From Peredibacter starrii (lineage in GTDB: Bacteria > Bdellovibrionota > Bacteriovoracia > Bacteriovoracales > Bacteriovoracaceae): 64,000 nucleotides of DNA. The translations under genes and the position numbers were made by a program. Of this stretch, positions 16,279 through 23,592 are shown in pieces. Under the pieces are notes generated by a model. That model was given only the letters and a program-made list of their open reading frames with translations. It had not been told where the DNA came from and did not search any database. The DNA is taken from assembly GCF_034259205.1 (NCBI RefSeq), contig NZ_CP139487.1, positions 3,658,001 to 3,722,000 of the forward strand. The letters run 5' to 3'. Within the stretch, counting starts at the first letter, position 1. Every line of letters starts with the position of its first letter.

Positions 16279-17139
16279 ATGAAAAAGCTATTATTACTCG
16301 CGACTGTGGCCGTCTCTACTTCTCTTATGGCCGCTCCAAACATCCCGGCAAGCCAACAACTAGGCAACATCGAGATTCGCGAAATTTCTGCTGATCAATT
16401 CAAAGCATTCAATGGTGCCGGCATCCCAGCTGGTCTAAATAATCCAGGTCCTATTCCTGGTGGTTTCGTTGGCGGCGGTATCAACGGTGGTTTCACTGGT
16501 GGTGATCCGAACCAACCTCAGGGTGGCGCTCAAGGCGGCGGTCAAGGTGGTTATAACGGCGGTGGATACACTGGCGGTGGTTATTATAACGGTTCAGGCG
16601 ACAGAATCGAAACTGCAGGTCGAGTGATTCAAACTGCTCGTGACTTCGTAGCTCTTGGTGAAGCGATCTACGAACTAGTTCAGAAAGGTAAACCAAAGAA
16701 CCAAACTGAATACGCTCCAATCAGCGTTGTTCCTCGTGATCCAATGACAAAAGAATATGTAGATGTTTTCGATCTTGAAGGCTTCTCAATGCCGGTTGAA
16801 AAGAACTACGTTGCTAACATTACAAACAAGGCCGGAGCTCCTGCTGTAACATTCACATACAAAGTTATGTACTCTTACGGTGGTTCTTATAACGGTGCTG
16901 GTAAATACTTAACTAACGTTATCATCATCCCTGGTTCTGTTAAGACTCAATACGGTTGGGACTTCAACGCTACAATGAAACTTTCTGGTATGATGAACCA
17001 CGGAACAAGAGCTGAACCAGTTGCAGGTATCATGGTTACTCTTAAGTACCAAATGAACTCTTGGTCTGCTGCTTACGAGCGTAACGACACAATTCACATC
17101 ACTGGTAACGGTGAACTTAAGAGCTTCCTAGGTCAATAA
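16279..17139 (+). CDS. Secreted protein with Gly-rich linker, unknown family
   Basis: The start at 16279 is chosen because GGGGGC lies at 16270-16275 and it gives a typical signal peptide (KKLLLLATVAVSTSLMAAP). The first mature segment (to about residue 47) is followed by a low-complexity Gly/Gln/Asn stretch (about 50-105, GGGQGGYNGGGYTGGGYY-like). A C-terminal domain of about 175 residues begins GRVIQTARDFVALGEAIYELVQKG and is then rich in beta strands with YAPISVVPRDP and VTFTYKVMYSYGG. The codons are the set favoured in strongly expressed genes. Its own leader hairpin and terminator mark a single-gene unit. It is probably periplasmic or on the cell surface; the function is unknown. Confidence 0.75.
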   Translation: MKKLLLLATVAVSTSLMAAPNIPASQQLGNIEIREISADQFKAFNGAGIPAGLNNPGPIPGGFVGGGINGGFTGGDPNQPQGGAQGGGQGGYNGGGYTGGGYYNGSGDRIETAGRVIQTARDFVALGEAIYELVQKGKPKNQTEYAPISVVPRDPMTKEYVDVFDLEGFSMPVEKNYVANITNKAGAPAVTFTYKVMYSYGGSYNGAGKYLTNVIIIPGSVKTQYGWDFNATMKLSGMMNHGTRAEPVAGIMVTLKYQMNSWSAAYERNDTIHITGNGELKSFLGQ

Positions 17140-17168
17140 TCTCTCTAAAATTTGATTCGAAATATCAA

Positions 17169-17197
17169 GGCCACCTTCCCCGGGTGGCCTTTTTATT
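17169..17197 (+). terminator. Rho-independent terminator after the Gly-rich secreted protein
   Basis: Stem GGCCACC/GGTGGCC (7 bp) around a 7-base loop (17169-17189), then TTTTTATTTTT. It sits between two convergent genes and serves the plus strand. Confidence 0.9.
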
Positions 17198-17198
17198 T

Positions 17199-19010
17199 TT
17201 AGAAGTAAAACATCACGCGAAGACCGAGATTCTGAACCCCGTCGATGAGATAGGTCTGCTGGTAAGCACCTACTCCGTATGTTCTTTCCGAGTATCTGAT
17301 CTCATTAAAAAATCGAGAATCGTCCCAAGGGTATGCCCGCCATTCAAGGGCGGTCTGAAACTTTAAACGATCACTGAAATCAAAAATAAATCCCGCGTCT
17401 GCTCCGTAGGCAAATTTGCCCTGGTGGTACTTTTCACTTACGTACGAGGCCTCGCCGTGGGCAAGAACATAAGGGGAAACAATCGAAAACTGAGAGCTAA
17501 TCCCGTAGCCTACTTGTAACCCTTGAGTGGAAAGATCATGCTGATCACGGCGTGTTTGCCACTGACCCAGCTTGGCCTTCCAGGAAGATACTTTGTTTAG
17601 GACGTTCCATTTCCCCAAAGTCATGACATCAATAAAAGAAAAATCCCGGAGCTGATGATTATTGCCATCAGTACGATAGATGGCCTTCACGACTTCCATA
17701 CGGGTCGCAGGAGGGTAACCAATACTGTTGTCCAAGTAATCATGGAAAGCAAATCGCCATTCAAAATCAGCGAGATTCTTTCCTTCCTGATTTACACCAG
17801 TCACCATCAATCGTTTCTGGCCATGGCCCAAATGAGGGGGAGATTTTAATTTATCCGAATAATCTAGCTCGGAACTTCTAACAGGAATTTTAGAGCGTGC
17901 CACCAGTAGAGGTCGCTTGATACTTTGAGCACTCTCTTCACCCTTCAGAATTTCCTTCGCAAATTTATAATCCACTAAACTGATGGCCGTATCATAAATG
18001 AGCGCTTTCTTCGCAGGATCGGCTTCGATCACTTCTTTGTGATCATAAACCAGGTCAATGACGGATTGACGTTCACTCTTCTTTAAAAGATTTAACTGAT
18101 GATAAAACTGAGTACTGGATGAAGGCCTGAAAGTAATCTTCTCGACCAGGTTTTCCGCCTCTAGGGCCTTGAGAGTTTCGGAAGGAATTGTGTACAGCCG
18201 AGGCATATGCCGATGAAGATTCAAAGATGGTCTGGCGGCTTCAAGAATACTTAGAACGTGATAAGAACAATTCTCAGTTAGAAAATAATAATCAAATCGT
18301 GTATGTCCAAGCTCCCAGATATGATCCACCATAAGATCAATTTCATCTTGGGTAAGGTCTAATTGATAACTCCAAAGATCACGCGTTTCAAAGTCGTTAT
18401 ACTCGCGAACTTTGTAATAATAAGGAATCGCATTGTAGTTTCCTGAGAAGAAACCGGTTAAACCGCCGATGGCGAAAAGAACAGGATTTGCATCTCCGGT
18501 GAGTGCTCCGTAATTGATTCCAGTGTCCAATAATTCTGTTGAAGAAGAGTCCTGGTTTCTTTCACTGTAAGACTGTTTTCCCAGACGGATGAATGTATGC
18601 CCGAAACTTGAACCTGGATTGTTGAGATAATATGAGGAAAAAACCACAGAAACCGATTTGGCCGCAAGACGATTTACAAAGGTTTTATACTCCTTACATT
18701 CTACAATTGGCCCAGGAACAGACCTATGTTTCTTGAGCCATCTGACTCGCGCTGGGAAACGGCAAAAAACATTTTTTTTAGGATCTGGATCCTGAAAGTC
18801 TACACTTTTTACCAGAGCTTTAAGTTCATTTTCAGGACTGTATTTACCTTCATGGCTGGCAAAAAAACTTTGGTCATCTGCTTCGGACTCATAACCGAAA
18901 AGCGTTTCCCGGTAATCACCTAAGCGGAGCCATTGAGGATCTTGCCAATTTTGAGCAAGAGCGTGCAGGGAGCAAAAAAAAAGGACACCCGTAAGGGTGC
19001 CCTTCTTCAT
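17199..19010 (-). CDS. DUF4105 (Lnb-type) domain protein with beta-rich C-terminal half
   Basis: The DUF4105 domain is the periplasmic domain found in the lipoprotein N-acyltransferase Lnb of Bacteroides. The likely catalytic residues are present: His in SSFGHTF (about 138) and Cys and His in ENCSYHVL (about 248 and 251), a papain-like arrangement. ATG 19010 gives the signal peptide KKGTLTGVLFFCSLHALA; ATG 19028 would add six residues and overlap the preceding gene. The C-terminal half (about 390-603) alternates aromatic and polar residues and ends in RVMFYF, a typical outer membrane barrel ending, rather than the membrane helices of Bacteroides Lnb. It is the third gene of an operon after two DUF3015 genes. 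Acyl transfer to lipoproteins is an inference. Confidence 0.75.
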   Translation of the reverse strand: MKKGTLTGVLFFCSLHALAQNWQDPQWLRLGDYRETLFGYESEADDQSFFASHEGKYSPENELKALVKSVDFQDPDPKKNVFCRFPARVRWLKKHRSVPGPIVECKEYKTFVNRLAAKSVSVVFSSYYLNNPGSSFGHTFIRLGKQSYSERNQDSSSTELLDTGINYGALTGDANPVLFAIGGLTGFFSGNYNAIPYYYKVREYNDFETRDLWSYQLDLTQDEIDLMVDHIWELGHTRFDYYFLTENCSYHVLSILEAARPSLNLHRHMPRLYTIPSETLKALEAENLVEKITFRPSSSTQFYHQLNLLKKSERQSVIDLVYDHKEVIEADPAKKALIYDTAISLVDYKFAKEILKGEESAQSIKRPLLVARSKIPVRSSELDYSDKLKSPPHLGHGQKRLMVTGVNQEGKNLADFEWRFAFHDYLDNSIGYPPATRMEVVKAIYRTDGNNHQLRDFSFIDVMTLGKWNVLNKVSSWKAKLGQWQTRRDQHDLSTQGLQVGYGISSQFSIVSPYVLAHGEASYVSEKYHQGKFAYGADAGFIFDFSDRLKFQTALEWRAYPWDDSRFFNEIRYSERTYGVGAYQQTYLIDGVQNLGLRVMFYF

Positions 19011-19017
19011 AAGAGAC

Positions 19018-19482
19018 TTATAGAGCATGAGTACAAGTAGAATTCAGAGAAGCTGAATCTTCAATCACTTTATTCACGTTAACCATAACATGAGTAGCAT
19101 TTTCTTTAGCTGGAGTGATCATCTCGTAGTTAGATTTCATTTCAGTTGCAAAAGCATCTGTATCACAACCGTAGAATTTCGAAAGTGTGTTCAGAGTATC
19201 GCCCTGACCTTTCGCCATGTCTGTAACTAGCGAAGCATAATTTGCTTCAATGTAGTTTTTAATCATTGCTGTTTGTTCAGAAGCAGTTACACAGTTTGAT
19301 GTTCCTGAAGAGATACCAAAAGTTTGAGTTCCTGATGTGCCGTTTGTAGTAGCAGCTAGAACCTGGTTACCTTCTTTGCCCATCATTTGAGAACCCCAAC
19401 CGCAACCGGCCATACCATATGGTTTTGCTGCAAGTGCAATTGAACTCATAAGAATTGCAGAAATTACAAGAATGAATTTCAT
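19018..19482 (-). CDS. DUF3015-family secreted protein, copy 2
   Basis: 154 residues with signal peptide KFILVISAILMSSIALAA. The mature part shows the DUF3015 pattern: YGMAGCGWGSQMMG, then QVLAATTNGTSGTQTFGISSGTSNC (about 41-65) and a later FYGCDTDAF. The cysteines of these three motifs are probably disulfide bonded. It is a diverged copy of the next gene upstream in the operon (19500-20078), 17 bases away, and the DUF4105 gene follows directly. DUF3015 and DUF4105 genes are known neighbours in many proteobacteria, which suggests a joint envelope role, still unassigned. Confidence 0.85.
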   Translation of the reverse strand: MKFILVISAILMSSIALAAKPYGMAGCGWGSQMMGKEGNQVLAATTNGTSGTQTFGISSGTSNCVTASEQTAMIKNYIEANYASLVTDMAKGQGDTLNTLSKFYGCDTDAFATEMKSNYEMITPAKENATHVMVNVNKVIEDSASLNSTCTHAL

Positions 19483-19499
19483 ATATCTTTGTCCTTAAA

Positions 19500-20078
19500 T
19501 TATAGTTTACAGTTTTCAACAAGGTAACGATCAGAAGTTACAGTGTTGTACATATTGTCAGAAACTTTCATGTCTTCTTTTGAAGCGAAAATTGACTCGT
19601 AACGAGACTGAAGTTTTGAACCAAGATAAGCTGAATCTTTACAGCCCATGATGTTTGACATGGTAACGATTGTTTCGCCGTTTGATTTAGCGATGTCGTT
19701 TGCAAGAGCTTCACGGTTTGCAGCAATGAACTTATCCATGTTCTTTTTAACTTCTGCAGAAGTTTCAGATTTTTCTTGAACACAATTTGAAGTTCCCGAA
19801 GACATACCAAAAGTATTATTACCGTATGTGCTGTTAGTTGTAGCAGCCAGAATTTGTCCGCCGCGGCTCTCAGATTCGCCAAATAATACAGAGCCTAATC
19901 CACAACCGGCCATTCCATAATAGCCGGAATCTGCCTTATCAACAGCAGCGCCAATCAAACCTTTATTTTTCTTTTTTGCCTGTTGCTGAGACTGCTTGGG
20001 TTGTTGTGGCTTTTTCGTTTGAGCAAACGCAGACATCGACACGCACAACGCGATACCGATTACGAGTAATCGTTTCAA
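19500..20078 (-). CDS. DUF3015-family secreted protein, copy 1
   Basis: 192 residues. The signal peptide (KRLLVIGIALCVSMSAFA) is followed by an extra Lys/Gln/Pro-rich linker (about 20-40, KKPQQPKQSQQQAKKKNK) absent from its paralogue. The core then has YYGMAGCGLGSVLFG, QILAATTNSTYGNNTFGMSSGTSNC and a conserved MGC before the last third. It leads the DUF3015-DUF3015-DUF4105 operon; AAGGAGG lies 7-13 bases before the ATG on the minus strand. The basic linker might tether it to peptidoglycan or an anionic surface. The function is unknown. Confidence 0.85.
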   Translation of the reverse strand: MKRLLVIGIALCVSMSAFAQTKKPQQPKQSQQQAKKKNKGLIGAAVDKADSGYYGMAGCGLGSVLFGESESRGGQILAATTNSTYGNNTFGMSSGTSNCVQEKSETSAEVKKNMDKFIAANREALANDIAKSNGETIVTMSNIMGCKDSAYLGSKLQSRYESIFASKEDMKVSDNMYNTVTSDRYLVENCKL

Positions 20079-20152
20079 AACTTCCTCCTTGAAGGTAAAT
20101 AATCTGTAACTAAAAGCTTAAGGAGGAATTAAGATTTTGCAAACTTAAGTTA

Positions 20153-21475
20153 GTGGTATTTATCTTCCTCATGATAGGGGCACTTTCACGGCCAATTGAT
20201 AAGGCCATCTTAATCTACTTCCGAATTTGCACCGGCATTCTGATGTCTCAGGAACTCATTAATAGTCTGATCATTGGAAAATATCGCGAATATACTGATC
20301 CCCAATTTCATTTTTCCTACCAGTTTTTCGAATGGGTAAAACCATGGCCCTATCATGGTATGATCCTTCAATATTTGGTCACAATATTCGCTGGGTTTAT
20401 GGTGGCCGCTGGAATTGGTTATCGCTTTTTTGCCATCGTACTTTTTCTTGGAAACACTTCATTCTTTTTAATGGAAATGTCGGAATACATTAACCATCAC
20501 TATCTCTACTGTCTCTTGAGTTTTTGGATGATCTTTCTTCCTTTGAAAAATGACGGTAAATCAACTGCTCCGGCCTGGGCGCTCTATTTAATTCTTTTCC
20601 ATATGGCACTCGCCTATTTCTTTGGAGGAATTGCAAAGCTAAATTCAGATTGGTTAAACGGAACACCGATGGATTTATTTTTGGCAGCAAGAGCAAATTA
20701 TCCATTGGGATTTCTCTATTCTCAGAGCTGGGCACCGTTATTTTTTAGTTATGGCGGGGTCGCCTTTGATCTTTTAATCGTACCAATGATGATTTTTCCG
20801 AGAACGAGAAAAATTGGTCTCGCTGCTTCTGTTGTTTTCCATTTATCAAATGTCATGATGTTCGGACTTGCAACTTTTCCGTGGTTCTCGCTACTTCTCA
20901 CAAGTATGTTCTTTGATCCCTCATGGCCTAGAAAAATTCCGTACCTCAATCAATTTATCGCACCTAAAAAAGATGAAGCGGTAAAACCAATTGGTCCTGT
21001 GTTGGCAGGACTTTTGGCAATCTATGCCCTCGTTCACGTTACTCTCCCCCTTCGTCATTTTGTGCTTTATCCAGAAAGTCCAAATTGGAGCGAAGAAGGA
21101 CACATGTTCTCGTGGAGAATGATGCTTCGATCGAAATCCGGGAATGTGTATTTCACAGTAATGAGTGGGGATAAGAAATTAATTATTTCTCCCAAGGAAT
21201 ATCTTACTCAGAGGCAAATCAATGATCTCTTAGGTAATCCGGAGATGATTCTTCAATTCTCCCACTTTTTGCGCGATCGTTTTCAAATGGAATGGAAAAT
21301 GCCGGTAGAAGTGTATGCCTCTTCAAGAGTGAGTTTAAACGGAAGACCGGCAGTTGAGATCATTAAACCGGGAACGAATTTGGCAAAGATTGAACGATCA
21401 GTGAAGGCCTATGACTGGATCATGCCTTTGAATCAAGAACTTCTAAGCTCAAGTGATGAAGGTCAGAAGCGATAA
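20153..21475 (+). CDS. Vitamin K-dependent gamma-carboxylase (GGCX/HTTM-type) homologue
   Basis: An integral membrane protein of 440 residues. Its helices carry two signatures of gamma-glutamyl carboxylases: NHHYLYCLLSF (114-124), matching the NHxY segment with the His that is essential in the human enzyme (His-160), and GGIAKLNSDWLNG (158-170), whose Lys aligns with the catalytic base Lys-218. The C-terminal 110 residues are soluble and beta-rich. Homologues are scattered in bacteria, including Leptospira, where the substrates are unknown. The start is uncertain: GTG 20153 and ATG 20171 both lack a good ribosome site, while AAGGAGGA lies 26 bases upstream at 20120-20127. It is divergent from the DUF3015/DUF4105 operon and ends near the terminator 21508-21527. 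Confidence 0.75.
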   Translation: MVFIFLMIGALSRPIDKAILIYFRICTGILMSQELINSLIIGKYREYTDPQFHFSYQFFEWVKPWPYHGMILQYLVTIFAGFMVAAGIGYRFFAIVLFLGNTSFFLMEMSEYINHHYLYCLLSFWMIFLPLKNDGKSTAPAWALYLILFHMALAYFFGGIAKLNSDWLNGTPMDLFLAARANYPLGFLYSQSWAPLFFSYGGVAFDLLIVPMMIFPRTRKIGLAASVVFHLSNVMMFGLATFPWFSLLLTSMFFDPSWPRKIPYLNQFIAPKKDEAVKPIGPVLAGLLAIYALVHVTLPLRHFVLYPESPNWSEEGHMFSWRMMLRSKSGNVYFTVMSGDKKLIISPKEYLTQRQINDLLGNPEMILQFSHFLRDRFQMEWKMPVEVYASSRVSLNGRPAVEIIKPGTNLAKIERSVKAYDWIMPLNQELLSSSDEGQKR

Positions 21476-21501
21476 GTTCAGCGACCAACACTTGCTTAAA
21501 A

Positions 21502-21527
21502 TAAAAAGGGCCCTCTTTCGAGGGCCC
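21502..21527 (-). terminator. Rho-independent terminator of rpsA, GAAA-loop type
   Basis: Minus strand GGGCCCTC-GAAA-GAGGGCCC (8-bp stem) followed by TTTTTATTTT. This is the same core hairpin as at 3051, 7873 and 8288, again with GAAA on the transcribed strand. It lies between two convergent genes. Confidence 0.93.
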
Positions 21528-21568
21528 TAGTCATTCATAAACAGCGGAATGGGAATTTTTAAAGTTTA

Positions 21569-23308
21569 TTAAACTTTGAAGCCTTTAAGCTTATCAGCAA
21601 GTGTAGAAGGCTGAGCAATTTCTGCTTTATAGCTAGATTTGTACTCGCCTGAAGCTACCGCTTTCATAGAAAGGGCGATCTTCTTAGCTTGCTTATCGAT
21701 AGAGATAACGATTGCCTTAACTTTGTCACCTTTAGCAACTTTGTCAGACGGCTTCTCTACGCGCTCTTCAGAGATTTCAGAGATGTGAACTAGGCCTTCG
21801 ATACCTGTCTCAAGTTCAACGAATACGCCGAACTCAGTGATACGAACAGCTTCACCTTCAACAGCTGAACCTACTGGCATACGCTCTTCGATACGCTTCC
21901 AAGGATCTTCCTCAAGTTGCTTAAGACCTAGACAGAATTTTTGGTTTTCTTTGTCTACAGTTACAACAGCAGCTTTAACTTTCTGGCCAACTTTGAACTC
22001 TTCAGAAGGGTTCACGTTTTTCTTAGTCCAAGAAAGGTCAGATACGTGAATTAGAGCATCTACTTCTTCGCCAAGGTCAAGGAATAGACCGAAATCTACG
22101 ATTGCCTTAACTGTACCTTCAACAACTTTACCAACAGTATATTTGTTAGCTAGATCGTCCCAAGGATTTGGCATAAGTTGCTTAAGACCAAGAGAGATTC
22201 TCTTGTTCTCAACGTCTACTTCAAGAACAACAGCTTCAACTTTTTCACCTACGTTGTAAGTTTTGTTTGTAGCTTTTTTGTTCGTCCAGCTCATTTCTGA
22301 AACGTGGATTAGACCTTCGATACCGTCAGAAAGCTCAACGAAGATACCGTAGTCTTTAACAGATACGATTTCTCCAGATACTTTTGAACCTGGCATATAC
22401 TTATCTTTAGCAGATTCCCAAGGGTTAGCTTGAACTTGCTTAAGACCTAGAGATACGCGCTCTTTAGAAGCGTCATACTTAAGGATTTTAACATCTACTT
22501 CATCACCAACGTTAAGAAGGTTAGAAGGATGCTTCACGCGGCCCCAAGACATATCTGTGATATGTAGTAGACCATCAACACCACCAAGATCGATGAACGC
22601 ACCGTAATCAGTAATGTTCTTCACAATACCTTTCACGATCATGCCTTCTTGGATCTGAGTAAGTGTCTCATCTCTCATCTTACCGCGCTCTTCAGCTAGA
22701 ATTGCACGACGAGAAAGAACGATGTTTCCACGTTTCTTGTTGAACTTAATAACTTTGAATTCCATTGTTTTACCAATGTACTTATCAAGGTTCTTAACAG
22801 GACGGATATCGATTTGCGAACCAGGAAGGAACGCTTTAACACCGATATCAACAGAAAGACCGCCCTTAACTTTTGCGATAACAGTACCTTCAACAGGCTC
22901 ACCTTTTTCGCAAGCTTCTGAGATTTTATCCCAAGCTTTAAGGATTTCAGCTTTGTCTTTAGAGAGAACTAGGTTCCCCATTTGAGACTCAAGCTTCTCA
23001 AGATAAACTTGGATTTCATCTCCAACTTTAACTTTCATTGTACCGTCGTAGTTACGGAATTCGCGAGCAAGTACAAGACCTTCTTGCTTATATCCGATGT
23101 CGACAGTTACGAATTCGTCGTTCATAGCAACTACGCGGCCCATGAAAACTTCGCCTTCAGCAAAGTTTTTAGCGCCAGCAGAGTTGATCATCTCGCTGAA
23201 TTCAGTTTTAGCTTTTTGTTCTGGAACGTCTCCCATTTCGAAGTCGAACCCTTTGATCCAAGCTGGGATTTCAAAGTTAGTTTTAGAGGCAGTTTTTGTG
23301 GTGGCCAT
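21569..23308 (-). CDS. rpsA: 30S ribosomal protein S1
   Basis: The RNA-binding protein that brings mRNA to the 30S subunit. Six S1 (OB-fold) domains follow one another. The first two are diverged (FMGRVVAMNDEFVTVDIGYK; VEGTVIAKVKGGLSVDIGVKAFLPGS). The last four are canonical, each with the G-x-V-x-x-(I/V)-x-(D/E)-(F/Y)-G-x-F-(V/L) pattern and a closing (I/V)SLGLKQ or similar. The length of 579 residues fits the six-domain type of E. coli (557). A consensus-like promoter and a leader hairpin precede it. The minus-strand ribosome site is the G-rich run AAAAAGGGGGGC before ATG 23308. Confidence 0.97.
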   Translation of the reverse strand: MATTKTASKTNFEIPAWIKGFDFEMGDVPEQKAKTEFSEMINSAGAKNFAEGEVFMGRVVAMNDEFVTVDIGYKQEGLVLAREFRNYDGTMKVKVGDEIQVYLEKLESQMGNLVLSKDKAEILKAWDKISEACEKGEPVEGTVIAKVKGGLSVDIGVKAFLPGSQIDIRPVKNLDKYIGKTMEFKVIKFNKKRGNIVLSRRAILAEERGKMRDETLTQIQEGMIVKGIVKNITDYGAFIDLGGVDGLLHITDMSWGRVKHPSNLLNVGDEVDVKILKYDASKERVSLGLKQVQANPWESAKDKYMPGSKVSGEIVSVKDYGIFVELSDGIEGLIHVSEMSWTNKKATNKTYNVGEKVEAVVLEVDVENKRISLGLKQLMPNPWDDLANKYTVGKVVEGTVKAIVDFGLFLDLGEEVDALIHVSDLSWTKKNVNPSEEFKVGQKVKAAVVTVDKENQKFCLGLKQLEEDPWKRIEERMPVGSAVEGEAVRITEFGVFVELETGIEGLVHISEISEERVEKPSDKVAKGDKVKAIVISIDKQAKKIALSMKAVASGEYKSSYKAEIAQPSTLADKLKGFKV

Positions 23309-23337
23309 AATTATAGCCCCCCTTTTTAGACATTAAT

Positions 23338-23351
23338 TCTCCTACTGGAGA
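23338..23351 (-). promoter_or_regulatory. Hairpin at the 5' end of the rpsA leader
   Basis: TCTCC-TACT-GGAGA, a 5-bp stem lying right at the predicted transcript start, about 30 bases before the ATG. In E. coli the rpsA leader hairpins mediate autoregulation by S1; whether this short stem does so is unknown. Confidence 0.35.
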
Positions 23352-23357
23352 GCGGTA

Positions 23358-23386
23358 AATATAAGTGAGAGACCCCAAAAAAGCAA
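23358..23386 (-). promoter_or_regulatory. Sigma-70-type promoter of rpsA
   Basis: Minus strand TTGCTT (23381-23386), 17-base spacer, TATATT (23358-23363). The transcript would start near 23351, giving a leader of about 43 bases. Confidence 0.6.
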
Positions 23387-23416
23387 ATAATTCGAATGAC
23401 TTATCCCTCTTCCATC

Positions 23417-23437
23417 GCTCAGGCTAGCTGGCTGAGC
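23417..23437. repeat. Inverted repeat upstream of the HExxH gene, possible activator site
   Basis: GCTCAG (23417-23422) and CTGAGC (23432-23437) with nine bases between, about 120-140 bases upstream of the candidate sigma-54 promoter. That is the distance at which enhancer-binding proteins of sigma-54 promoters usually sit. It is also inside the region upstream of rpsA. Confidence 0.4.
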
Positions 23438-23552
23438 CTAGTTTCAGGTAGTTATAGGGGTGAAATGATCAATTTTTACACAGCTCCTTGAAGCATGTGT
23501 TCCTTTTGATCAGTCAGAACCATCCAAGTTCCTAAAAATCTTATCTACTGGT

Positions 23553-23568
23553 TGGCACTCATTCTGCA
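23553..23568 (+). promoter_or_regulatory. Candidate sigma-54 (RpoN) promoter
   Basis: TTGGCAC-TCATT-CTGCA: the invariant GG (23554-23555) and GC (23566-23567) are separated by exactly 10 bases, and the consensus TGGCAC-N5-TTGCA is met except for one base (C for the first T of TTGC). A start near 23579 would leave a very short leader before AGGAG (23580-23584) and ATG 23593. Confidence 0.55.
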
Positions 23569-23592
23569 GATGAGGGGCGCAGGAGATTTAAA

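Noticed and set aside
21600-23200. Repeated similar segments that look like DNA repeats
   Set aside because: They are the S1 domains of rpsA, an ordinary protein repeat.
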